From positions 26,740,477-26,804,476 of the forward strand of contig NC_049982.1 of the NCBI RefSeq assembly GCF_000003815.2: a stretch of DNA of 64,000 nucleotides, in the 5' to 3' direction. Positions within the stretch are counted from its first letter, which is position 1; the number at the start of each line of letters is the position of its first letter. The position numbers and the translations under genes were made by a program. Under the pieces are notes generated by a model. That model saw only the letters and a program-made list of their open reading frames with translations. It did no database searches and was not told the DNA's origin. This document shows, in pieces, positions 34,856 to 47,778 of the stretch. The DNA comes from Branchiostoma floridae (taxonomy: Eukaryota; Chordata; Leptocardii; Amphioxiformes; Branchiostomatidae).

Positions 34856-36711
34856 CAATCACAGACAGAGCTAGTCTGAATAGTTTATGATCATTTTTTT
34901 TTTCAGTAGGGGTTGGGGGAGGGGGGTCATGAGTCTCCAGTAGAAGCTAATGAAGTCCTTTCTGGTTGGATGAGTTTGCCATTGGGACTGATAGCAGTGT
35001 GTGCTGGGGCTTGGCTGAGAGAACAGCCATGGTGCAAGCCACCATTATCTGCTGTTTGACAGGGACACAGATGTGATAACAGCCACAGGAAGCACTATTC
35101 CCATTAATTATCTCGACTTTTTAACAGCTTGGCCTAAAACCCAGATGACATTTTCCTCTACATCCGTCCTCCAATCTTGGAAATGTATAGAAGTCACCAA
35201 ACCGTGAAGGGTTGACTAAAAAAACATTCTCTAGTATGTGTTGTGATAACATAATAATATCAAATTGCTCACTTCATGCAACAAAACTTGTCCAAAGCCA
35301 TTGTTATGACACACAGACCGACATACATTTGGTAATTTCCTTGCTGAACAATTTTATCAAGATCGGGAAAATCGAGATTAACTCAAGTAGGGCCTATAAT
35401 TGTCCGACTTGGAAATAATGCATTAATATTGGCTAGGTTATTGTTGTGGAAAAAATGCTGTCATGAATATTCATCCGCTCGTGATTTAAGACAATTTCTA
35501 TTCAAAGTAGGCTGTCCTGTTCAGATAAAATAACAAAGACAGGAGGGGGGTAAAATTATCTGTGAAATGCAAATCGTAGACACCCCACCCTCCCTGAAAC
35601 TGGAAATACAAGGATACATGCAAAGCAGTTTCATTACATGAAAAAGGTGCATGGGGGGAAAAATGGCTTTCCTATTGTTCCACCAACACAGCAGGAGAGG
35701 TGAACAAAAGAATACCCAGATATACTATTTCTTCCATGTATAAATATCCTGTAGTCATGGTAAAAAAAAATGGCAACAGATCTGAGAGAATATTCAATTT
35801 TTCCCACTGTGTACTAAACTGGAATATAAAGAAACATTGGATAATCCAACAACCTAATTTCCCAATCCAATTTGATGATTGCTTTATCCTGCCATATCAC
35901 ACACAGCCTTCTCAGGTGTCCAAATCTAATATGTATGTTGTGGTGGGTACTGGAGTCCACACAATAGGAACTGAGATTTGCCTTTTCTGGTGGCATAGCC
36001 AAGTTGTGACAGGTTGTAAAAAGAAAAGCCAGTGTCACATGCCAATGACATAACAACGTTACAATACAAAGTACCGGGAGGAGGGCATGTAACAATACGT
36101 ATAGCCCGAGGAGAAATGTTCAAGTGGGTACTTAGAAGTCAGGAAGCTGGAGGGCTGTTTGCAGTGTACATAGACATGGTTAATGTTGTCAGTTCCACAT
36201 AAACAAAGGAAGACAATTCCAACTGTATACTGGAGAAAGCCAGATTTGATGAGGAGTCAGCACAATTGCATCCTTAACAGCCCATAAACCATTTTTACGT
36301 GCGCGGAGCAATTAAGTTCCCTCACCTGCTCCCCGCACCATGCATTATCAAAATAGTGCTCAACAAGCTAATGACTCCACCACAAAAGGACTCTAATACA
36401 TTAATAATGGTAGCATGCAAAGGGAGGGAGCCGACTTTATGTTGGCCCTCCCGAAATGGACAGGGGCAACCTCAGACCTTTTCAGATGGCTTTTAAGCAA
36501 TGGATTTTGGCGGGCTCCTTTGAATGCTGGCTCAACAAGTGAGCTGGCTTAATTCCCTGGTGATGGATTTGGTTGGTATGGAAGGGTGATAGGCCGCTCT
36601 CTGCTCTTTAAAAATTGATAAGACATTAGAGCTGGGGCGTCCTAGATTTCTCTCCAAGTAAACAATCAACACCAAGGCACTGCTGGAGATCCTTAACTGG
36701 CAACGGAAGCA

Positions 36712-36947
36712 NNNNNNNNNNNNNNNNNNNNNNNNNNNNNNNNNNNNNNNNNNNNNNNNNNNNNNNNNNNNNNNNNNNNNNNNNNNNNNNNNNNNNNNNN
36801 NNNNNNNNNNNNNNNNNNNNNNNNNNNNNNNNNNNNNNNNNNNNNNNNNNNNNNNNNNNNNNNNNNNNNNNNNNNNNNNNNNNNNNNNNNNNNNNNNNNN
36901 NNNNNNNNNNNNNNNNNNNNNNNNNNNNNNNNNNNNNNNNNNNNNNN
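36712..36947. other. Assembly gap (236 N)
   Basis: The sequence is unknown. It lies in intron 6; exons 6 and 7 are in phase without it, so no constitutive coding exon is needed there. Confidence 1.
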
Positions 36948-39099
36948 GTGGTCACTTGTGGGATACACAAATTGTAGATTCGATTTAGACAAAATGCTTT
37001 CCAATGGATATGAACTCTCTCCTCATCACATTTCCTCTCTGACAATGATCACTGCCAACTACTGCTTTTAGAGAACATGTCTTTTCTTGTGGCTGTGTGT
37101 AGAAAAAATGATACCCAAATAATACCTGACAGAATATAATATAAGGTACACTTGCTGCTTGAATCTATTCCAAACTACCAGAGAGTGCACGGATACAAGT
37201 ACTTTTGAAAATGTTGTCATCAAACAAAACCCTTCAAAGGACACAATGAACGTCACCAAGCTCAAGACCAAAATAAACAAAAATCTCAGTTGGAGTGGGC
37301 AAAAAATTCCATGACGGCTTCAGGAAAAATAAATGAGTTTGAAGAGTGGCCCTCCTTCTAGCTGTCAGCAGCAAAACTCGGACATTTCAGATGTTTCAAC
37401 ACACTCGGGCTCGAACAGATACGAACAACGCTATCCAGACATGTTCTGACAGGCAACAGTTGCAAAAAATATATACATGCTGTATTTCGGCGATTAAAAA
37501 AATGTAAGAACAATAACACGACAACCGAAATATTGACGACTGATGTCACAATCCTGTATGATCATTTCATAATGAATCCAAATTACAGAAGATAATGAGC
37601 ACCACCAAATTGGGCACAACAGGAACATTATAACGCACTAATTGCATGACAGGTGCAGAGAACACCCAAATGGAACGGGCTAGCCAATGTGCCCCAAACA
37701 CAACTGTGTACATTTCTAATAATTTTGCCTTATAAATAATTCATGGTACTGGTGCCGCTAAAGGTCAGTAGAGCCTGACCCCGCAAGTAAGAAATGAGTT
37801 AGGAGACAAAGAGTGCAACACGCGACCATGGCCCAGTGTGTAGCAGGAATCACCCAGGTTTAGGACCTCTTTTTTAGGAGATCATTTGGGATGAATATCC
37901 GAGATGTGCTCGGCATACACGCAGGCACAAAACCAAAACAAGCACAGCAGTGTTGATATCCAATTATTATGTGTAGAACAATCCCCTATCTTTCAAAAAA
38001 ATTGCCTCCACCATGAACAGAGAGACAAAGGGAAATATGCACCATCCACAAACTCACAACACATACTTTAAGGTACAAACAATTTTGGATGTTTGCGTTG
38101 TTTATTCCTTGTTAAGCTTCTGTTTCGGAGTAACTCTATCTTTCCGGTTCGCTTAAATCCTCAAAAGGGTGAACACGCCTGCTCAATATCTTAATATGGG
38201 AACCACTGTCCAGATGGCCACATGGATACATTGTTTGGATTCGAATCTGCTAGCCAGGCAAAGGTACCTTACAAAGGAATTTCCAAAACAGCCCCTATGG
38301 CAAAGAACTACACAATATCAATAACAAAGTCTCCTCCATAAAATATAATGCTAGAATCAAAGTAAACAAAAGGTGTTTTCTGATCAATACCTTTTGTGTT
38401 TCCCAAAAAGAGAGGGGTCATCAGAAAATATCAAGGACATGTAGTTGTAGCAATTTAAAAATATTGCACAGTCTGGCCGCAATCTCTCAGTCCTCAGAAA
38501 ATTATAGCTGATAGGTGGGGGAAATTGTTGATATCTGATAAGAAATCAAGACTGGCAATATATACAAGGCCTCTTGTTGTATAGTATGATAATGACAATT
38601 AAGTATCGGCCAGTCTTTCTAAGTCCAAACTCCTCGTGCACATTGTTTGACAAACACCTGAATCCAACCCACTTCTCAATCTCAACAAAACATAGCTCTT
38701 TGTCACAACTTCCTGTGGTGAACTATGCATAATTCAGCTCACCATAAGCACACGGAATAAAATCAGAATACGTAACAACGATGTTTATATACGAAATGCT
38801 CGAATCACAACATTATGAATTATCATTACATCTGCAGTGCTGTAACCATGCCAGCATAATTCCAGCTTGGGCTGTGATGGTAGCGTCTGATAGCCGCTGC
38901 CAATTTAGCCAATGCTTTCTGCAATTGGTTTCTATATTGGAAAATCCTTTTCAAGCCACTGGAAGGATTAGATGATAACTCGGGCCTAGATAGTGAATTT
39001 GTCCCAAGGCATAGTACAGGCGCTTGATTTCACTGTCTTCAATCACAACTCACCGAGCTCAACAAAGACTGAAACAAAGAAAGGAATTGGACTATGCTG

Positions 39100-39113
39100 C
39101 CCCCCCCCCCCCC
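39100..39113. repeat. C homopolymer (14 nt)
   Basis: A pure C run about 90 nt downstream of the exon 6 donor in the transcript. Confidence 0.9.
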
Positions 39114-39199
39114 ATGCAAATACAGTGGTCGCCTGTGGCACACAATATTACTTTACTTTACAAAATATAAGTGTATAAAAATATGTGTCTGTGTCTTAC

Positions 39200-39268
39200 C
39201 TATCAATAATGACAGGGTCTGAGGGTGTTTCATTGCGGTTTCCACAGCTTTTTTTGTCGCAACACCGG
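39200..39268 (-). CDS. Ebf: Ebf exon 6 (second half of zinc knuckle, residues 160-182)
   Basis: This is a 69-bp exon after acceptor ctctacag. It completes the split serine and reads [20 protein letters not shown] followed by ID and two bases of an arginine codon before donor gtaaga. It supplies C162 and C168, completing the zinc knuckle begun in exon 5. The intron between the two halves is only 184 bp. The arginine next to C162 (R161, human R163) is a DNA-contacting residue in the EBF1 structure as far as I recall. The sequence is identical to vertebrate EBF over the whole exon. Downstream in the transcript lies an 18.9 kb intron leading to the duplicated exon 7. Confidence 0.97.
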
Positions 39269-39403
39269 CTGTAGAGTAAAACAAGGGAAAAACATGAAAT
39301 TCGGGTCCATATGGCAGATGGGAGGTCCAGCTATATGCAATTAGTGACTCCGCACAATGTACCATATGTAAAGTTGTCAGCGGCAAGCAATATATGAATA
39401 TTA

Positions 39404-41204
<1,801 letters not shown>

Positions 41205-41260
41205 CTGTTTGGTCATGCTGTCGATCAAGCGAACATAGAGGTCTTGTTCCGTCCGCACGC
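41205..41260 (-). CDS. Ebf: Ebf exon 4 (DNA-binding domain, residues 117-135)
   Basis: This is a 56-bp exon after acceptor cctgtgcag... (actual boundary tgcag at 41261). It completes the glycine codon and reads VRTEQDLYVRLIDSMTKQ before donor gtaaag. Vertebrate EBF has IRTEQDFYVRLIDSMTKQ here, so only two conservative changes are seen in 18 residues. Phase 1 enters and phase 0 leaves. Because the exon is so short and its splice sites fit exactly, the placement is unambiguous. Confidence 0.96.
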
Positions 41261-42109
41261 CTGCACAAGATACAGAGGGCACATAGCAGAAAAATGCCGT
41301 CAAAATTAGTTTAATGCGTACTAGGCCGAGATCGAAATCTCACTTCAAGCTCTCAAATGAATATTTATCACGGGTAAAATTGACAGGGGAAACCCTTCTC
41401 CGGCTAGGGCCATAGTAGAGCGGAATTCCGGCTCGTTATAAGGAGGGGAGATCTTGTAGACTTGTGGATATATCAGCTCTACTGGGAGCCCGTCGGGTCA
41501 AGGGAAGCATGCACGGTGAAGCGTACAGTAACGGGGCGCAGGTCGCCCGAGGAGAGAGCAGGGCCGACCCGGTGGCATACATGTGAGGTGCAAAGGGCGT
41601 GCGTCCTCCAGCCTTTTCATCCTCACAATATTTACCCTTCCGGGGGTTTCCCCTTTTATCCTTAGACTAACATCCAACCTTACACGTGATTTCTGATCCT
41701 TGACGGTGCAAAATTTACAGTTTAGTACCGTGCACTGTTATAATAAAAAAGGATATATAATCAAGATGAATCATTGTGTGGGAAGCGCCCGTCTGTGGAA
41801 CATTTACATTACGGTTACGGGGTCAGGAAGCCCTGCATCAACGTACACAAACAATAGCGGGGCAGCACCACGCCTGGTACATTGTTGTCACTTTTCCCGT
41901 GTACATTTCGAGCCATTTGGCAACATAGTGACAATCCCAAAAGGATTCGGAAGCCAATGCGGTCTCTATACGATTATATTGTATTTGTCATGGCGTTCTG
42001 ACTCCAGTTTTCGGCTTCTGAAATTGATCTACGCCCCGAGGCAAGACAGGAAGGGTACCAGGAAAGATCGGGGGCAAAAAAAATTACTAGATATGAGTCA
42101 CACACTTAC
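41261..42109 (-). other. Ebf: Ebf intron 3, 849 bp
   Basis: Non-coding; nothing specific recognised. The plus-strand open frame of 176 codons (41700-42230) overlaps intron 3, all of exon 3 and the start of intron 2 on the opposite strand. It is a chance frame. Confidence 0.75.
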
Positions 42110-42173
42110 CGTTACTGTAGAGAAGCTGCAATCGGTAGTGGATGCCATTCCTGGTGTTTTCCCCGGCTGTTTC
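42110..42173 (-). CDS. Ebf: Ebf exon 3 (residues 96-116 plus split glycine)
   Basis: This is a 64-bp exon between acceptor ccgcag and donor gtaagtg. It encodes ETAGENTRNGIHYRLQLLYS followed by N and the first base of a glycine codon (phase 0 in, phase 1 out). The vertebrate equivalent begins EANSEKTNNGIHYRLQLLYS, so the first seven residues are diverged while NGIHYRLQLLYSNG is unchanged. The variable start is a surface loop between DNA-binding-domain strands in EBF1, which would explain its freedom to drift. The call rests on the motif, on phase agreement with both neighbours, and on a strong donor. Confidence 0.96.
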
Positions 42174-42772
<599 letters not shown>

Positions 42773-42888
42773 TCATAACAACAAGACCACGTGTGGCCAT
42801 CATCGGTGAAACATCGTAAGCATGGACTACAGTCGGGCTGGGATACGGGCCCGAGGGCCCGAAGAAGGCTAAATGTGAAGTACGGTAC

Positions 42889-43013
42889 CTCGTGGCGGTC
42901 TGGTCGACGATAGACGGCTGCATCCAGTTGCGTACGCTACCGATCTGGCTTCCGAGAGGTTCTTCTTTCAGCGTTGTGGTCCCTCGCGGTAACGTATCCT
43001 GAATGTCAAACAT
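42889..43013 (-). CDS. Ebf: Ebf exon 1 (N-terminus, residues 1-41 plus split codon)
   Basis: The exon starts at the ATG at 43013 and reads MFDIQDTLPRGTTT, followed by KEEPLGS and VRNWMQ. These correspond to MFGIQES, KEEPLGS and VRTWMQ at the start of vertebrate EBF proteins, which fixes the start codon. The KEEPLG box and the WMQ segment are the conserved landmarks of the COE N-terminus; the residues between are diverged. The exon ends ACG AG, followed by the donor gtaccg at 42888, so the next codon is split two plus one (phase 2). An in-frame ATG lies 6 codons upstream, in the sequence MLRNCS, but family alignment favours the one at 43013. Whether the 5' UTR continues in the same exon cannot be seen. 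Confidence 0.95.
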
Positions 43014-43498
43014 GGAACAATTCCTCAACACCTAACAGAGCGCCAACTTTTCCCTTTTAACCCAAACAACTTCACAAGGATGCGACCTTTTTTTAAGGGG
43101 AAACCACGGTCAAGACTACTAACTGTATTAACTACAGACAAGGACCTCGCGTGTACGAACAACAACACCGACACGCTCACTCGATCATCACACGACCGGC
43201 GTACGGAAAAATTACATTCGCAGAAATAATTCCCAGCTTGGAGATGCGGGATGGAAACCTACGAGCGCGGGACGACCTCTTTCATACAACATGCGATCGG
43301 AGAAAAAGTACAAATTCGGTGATATAAAGCTGTAGTGGTGGCCCGCAGAACGCACTGTGCGACAGATGAGCTAAAATGATTACCATTGAAGTGTAGCCTT
43401 GCACTCGCAGATCCGATTTGGGGCCTAGGTCTCGTGGGGGCGGCTTTTGTTTGCTTCAAGTGTTCCCGTGTAGCTGGCTTTTCCCAATGGGAGCAATG

Positions 43499-43527
43499 TC
43501 CCAGGGGAAAGTGAATATCCCTAGGGG
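43499..43527. promoter_or_regulatory. Two COE/EBF-type binding sites upstream of the gene's own start
   Basis: TCCCAGGGGA (43499-43508) matches the COE consensus TCCCNNGGGA exactly, and TCCCTAGGGG (43518-43527) matches at all but the last position. They are centred 19 bp apart, about two helical turns, and lie 490-515 bp upstream of the start codon. Autoregulation is known for some COE genes (Drosophila knot, mouse Ebf1). A perfect match is expected about once by chance in 64 kb, so the pairing and position carry the weight. Confidence 0.5.
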
Positions 43528-43562
43528 CCTGCGTTTGACAGCCAATAGACGCTTCATTTTCG

Positions 43563-43578
43563 CCATATAAGGCAGCTG
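43563..43578. promoter_or_regulatory. CArG box directly abutting a CAGCTG E-box
   Basis: CCATATAAGG (43563-43572) is a full CC(A/T)6GG serum-response-factor site, followed without spacing by CAGCTG (43573-43578), a bHLH E-box of the type used by proneural and myogenic factors. Both act in cell types where COE genes work. On the minus strand CCTTATATGG could instead serve as a TATA element. Confidence 0.4.
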
Positions 43579-43640
43579 GGCATGTCTAGAGTTCCCCTCC
43601 GCCAATCCCAGCGCCCCGTGAATCATTACTACGCTAATCA

Positions 43641-46600
43641 ATTACACCCCCCGTAGCTTCGCGATCAATACACGTCACTGGCTTCCTTTGCCAGAGCACG
43701 TAATCGCCATCTTATCCAATCAAAAAGTCTGGCTAATACAGATATTTACATAATTAATCCCGGAATATGTTTAGACAACAACAATTCTTTTTTGCATGAG
43801 ACGAAAGTAAACAAGGAAGTATAAGGGGCACTTCAACGCACTTCTGACGAGCTGTAGAGCTCGTAACCACCTAAGGATCAGAATCACTTTTATTCAGTCA
43901 GCCACAAATGTCTTTTTTTGGCAAGATAAAACCTCTGTACAAAGGCAAGTTTGGTGATAATTTGCCACAAATTTGTAAACAGCTACGGGCCGTAATGGGT
44001 CAGTACATCGCTAATTCACCCGTTGTCCTTTTTCAAGTTAAACAGTTACAAGCCTGGTTTGAGTTGACGTTTTCTTACTCGCCATCTGTTTTGAGTTTTG
44101 TTGTTCGTTTTCCCATGACCAAGATTACCGCACAACTAGCTCAGAACGCTGCCTGGCTTTCAGCAGTTCAGCTAAAAATAAATTGGAAGTTATTTATCAC
44201 CAACTAACGCAGAGGGAGATATAGCATTTATATACAATTCAATTGTTAGAAACTTTTTTTTCGGTGGGTAGTGGAGCGGAAAAGGCACGTGGCAGTCGCG
44301 TTCTTGTTTCAATCATTTAAAAACCTCAATACGATCATGGCGCGGATTTCGTGCTAGTTATCCAGACAACATACGCCTGTTGGAAACATTCACAGCCCTT
44401 TGTGAGGGGCGTTTTGCGACAACTCAAATGACAGACCGCATAGAATTAACAGAGTCAAAGGCGATGGGTCAAACCGCACGTGTGTGACACATTTCATTAT
44501 CCTCACATCGCCCATGTCCAATCCCACTCTCCCGAACCCTACACTTATCTAAACGCGGCGTTTCCCAGTTTCCGATATCGTAGCATGGGCTGGGAAAAAG
44601 GCTAAGCTGAAGAAAATTGACGAGATTTGGAAAAATTAATGGGATTTGTGCCGACTGCGTGGAGTGATTTTTAGTCCATTCCCGCACGCACTCGTTTTGT
44701 TTCCATTGCGGTGCAACGGCCCGTTAAAACTGTACAAGTTGGCTGGGACAGGTTTTGCCCATTTGTCTCCCTTTAGCCACAGCCACATTTGATCAAATCA
44801 CTGGCCTTTACCGCTGAGCCGCTAGCAGCGCGCGACCGATGCCGTAAAATGACTAGGGGCGTGAAAGGACTCCCCAATGCAGCTAAGCGGCTTCTCCACA
44901 CGGGTAAATGAAGATCTCTTCTGTTGGAATGACTCGTGCGTGGGGAGGCAGCACACTGGCCTTCACTATCTCACAGGAAAATGTCCAACGGAAGCGCTTC
45001 TCCATCAGTGCTTTATTGGTATTGAGCCGGCTGCCTCTCCCCAGGATGTATTAGAAACACGGGGATAATACACCCCTTCTCTCAATTGTGCCCATGTAAA
45101 TGACGTCTTCGATCGCCGGGAACAACATTTTGCGAAGGGGCGCAGCGAAAATTGATTGAAAAATAAGCAAGACGCCAAGGAACACTGCGTGTTATAAAAA
45201 ATTGTGGTGTCTAGTAGTGTACCTGCGCCGCGCGTCGGTCGCATCATGGCTCGTCGCTACCATGTGATAACGTGCGCGGGGAGGATATGTGGCCCGGGGA
45301 AGATGACCTAGAAGATGGGCTGGTTCCATCAATGAGATTCGCCGCTGCGTGAGTGGAGGGCGCCGCCACGCGCCGTGAACTAATGGGAAGAAAAACCGCG
45401 AAAAAATCGAAAGTTCAGGCCGCCAAGGGTGGCTAGGGACCAAGACCGCTGCATAACCCCTGAGCTCGCCCGTTATTAATTTTGCTTGCTGAATTTTTTT
45501 TCTCGGTGCCCCGCTCGGAGATACACCAATAAATATTGTGTTACTGACATCCACAATATTTCAATGTAACTAGCGCTACTGCTTAACCTTTCCCCCAGCA
45601 CATATATCACGGTAATTGACCGATCGTGTCGTCTCGGGCCGGGGATATAACTGGGCGCGGGAAACAGATGGGGCGTCCGGCCGGGCCAAACTCCGCCTCC
45701 ACCTGTCATATATCAGCTGTCAGTTTCACCAGCACAGCGATCACACACGCACTACAACACAATCACACCTTGGCACGTACACACTTTCTCTTCAACAATA
45801 CAACCTGCTTGCCTATCTGTGGCTCACAATGGTATATGTCTGTTACAAGTGTGTATAGGAACGCCCGTAAGTAAATCTGAGCCACACTTTTCACAAGTTT
45901 CCTGTTTTAAATCGGTTTTACTCCGCACTCACTTTTGTCGCAAGTTGTACGATTTTGAGAGGGCTGTGAAAGAACCAACCGCCAATAAGGACCTAAGATA
46001 GCCTTTTCACGGCAAGACAGCTAGGAATTCTGTATGACACTTGAGCAATCCAATGAAAGTATTCAGTTTGGGATCATACAATGATCGGGACATCGTGACA
46101 GGTGGCCAAGGAATAATTGTCAACGCCGCTGACCAAAATTTACGTCTGTCTTGATTAGAAACACAGTGATTTTTTTTCTGTCAATTTTTGGACGAAGTGT
46201 CTACTTTTATTTGACATGTTCCCAGTGGTTGTCACGTGGTGCGTGGCTTGCCCCAGTGGCTAGTTTGATCTGGCCAGTCACCCCTGTCCCCTCATACCAC
46301 ACTCTCATACTCGTATCACCGCCAGGCAAAATCAAATTTCTGTCCAAAGATAAGGACTTAAACGGCAATTACATTGTATGGATCAAAGCAAAAACCATTT
46401 TGGGAGGAACTTGACAGAGGAAAGTCTCCCGGCGATGTGCGGTTTAATATATCGACATTCTTCACTTCCAACTTGAGAGGAATGAGTGGACATTCTAGTC
46501 CCGTCTTTCTTTATATCTTAACCTATACTGACAATTTCTTCTTTAAAAAAATCCTAAGTGCGATCAGAAATAATGTAAACGAATCCGATGGAAGAAAACA

Positions 46601-47284
46601 TTTTCAAATTTGTAAGCCTTTGCGGATAGAAAAGATCAAAGTTATTAACAGTAAAGAGTTGGAGTAATTTTTTTGCACACATCAACGCCCCTAATTTTAT
46701 TGTTGTTTTTTTCTGCGCGTTTCAGCGAAAAACATAGCTATGTTCGGTGTGTTTCTTTACAAAGAAAAAGTAAATACGATATAGGATGTAATGATAGTTG
46801 TTATATGTGCTGTTGTTTTTTTATTTCTCGGTGGATGCAAAATAAAAGGGCTGTTGTTTTCCCGCTGAGACGAATTAAAGTAATCACCAGGGCTTCACCC
46901 TCGTTTATTCGCGGATCATTCAATGTTTCTCAATGAATACCGTCACGTCCCTTCTAACAAAAGTGGCCGGCTGTAGTGTCGTTTGAAAGAAGAGGTAAAG
47001 AAGCGACATGAAATGGCGGGAATTTGCGTCATCTAGCGGTGTCAGTGAAAGACAATGAGATATGACAATGACTACAAAAGTGGAGTTTGGTCGCGGACTC
47101 AGAGGAGTATCGTTTGGACCATCTTCTTTCTTACAAGATAAAGGTAAGAAACTTCAGATTTCTCCTCTGCAAAACTTGAATGAAGATGTTCAAGAGTGAT
47201 TCTAACTTAAGTTCAGATCAATCAAGACTAAAGAAGGAGGTCACACAAAAAAAACCCGAATTGTAATCTACCAAACCCTCATTA
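43641..47284. other. 5' flank, CpG-rich, no gene recognised
   Basis: No coding sequence or RNA gene is supported. CpG-dense in 44,250-45,700. A short segment at 45943-45995 (tgtacgattttgag ... aaccaaccgccaataagga) recurs in altered form near 53048 and 53548. Confidence 0.6.
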
Positions 47285-47299
47285 TAGTGCAAAGTTAAA

Positions 47300-47660
47300 G
47301 GATAGAAAATTACATTCATGGGCAAAAGAATATAGGAAAAGAATTTAAAAATCTGCATTATAATACGTTAAGTGAATTCACTCTAGTTTTAAAAGCTAAT
47401 CTCCATCCATATTTAGAGGATAGGAAATTACTTTGATAATACTAATATAGTAGAAAAAGAGGCTGAGTGCATCACGATACCCTAAATTAAATTCTCTAAA
47501 TGTCAGATTCTAGAAAATTTCCAGCTCTAGTTTTAAAATCTAATCCTTATCCAAAGTAAGAGGATGGGAAATAACTTTATAAATAGCGGTAGAAAAAAGG
47601 CTCGAATGAAAATATGCATCACAATACCTTAAAGCGGATTTGCTAAAATGCTAAATTCGA
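47300..47660. repeat. Diverged ~134-bp tandem repeat (about 2.6 copies)
   Basis: Units start ctctagttttaaaa at 47391 and 47525, with a partial earlier copy from about 47300. Shared words include aggataggaaatta, agtagaaaaa and gcatcac with aatacc. The copies are clearly diverged, so the array is old. Confidence 0.7.
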
Positions 47661-47726
47661 GAAAATGTTACAACGCAATTTTCAATTGGCACTGTATACA
47701 TGTATAAGTGTACAGCGTATATGCTA

Positions 47727-47778
47727 GTGTGTTTGTGTGTGTCTGTCTGTGTCTGTCTCTCTGTGTGTGTGTGTGTGG
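47727..47778. repeat. GT-rich microsatellite
   Basis: Mixed (GT)n and (TCTG)n over about 50 bp. Confidence 0.9.

Larger units (their letters stand above)
20280..39199 (-). other. Ebf: Ebf intron 6, 18.9 kb
   Basis: This is by far the largest intron, immediately upstream of the alternative exon pair. It is non-coding and holds the 732-bp transposon (26331-27062), the 110-bp MITE-like element (30457-30584), tandem duplications at 32122 and 34804, C runs (24783-24796, 39100-39113) and an assembly gap (36712-36947). Stretches 21,700-22,350, 23,380-24,200 and 28,700-29,800 have balanced composition and no repeat character; they are the best places to look for conserved enhancers, but no motif set makes that case by itself. 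Confidence 0.75.
43014..43640 (-). promoter_or_regulatory. Ebf: Presumed Ebf 5' UTR and proximal promoter region
   Basis: This is the sequence directly upstream of the start codon. It is CpG-rich relative to the introns. A cluster of motifs lies at 43499-43607: two COE-type sites, a CCAAT box on the plus strand (43541 region, agccaat), a CArG box, a CAGCTG E-box and a second ccaat near 43601. The transcription start is not visible; CCTTATATGG on the minus strand could double as a TATA-like element. The 5' UTR could also be spliced from further upstream. Confidence 0.5.
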
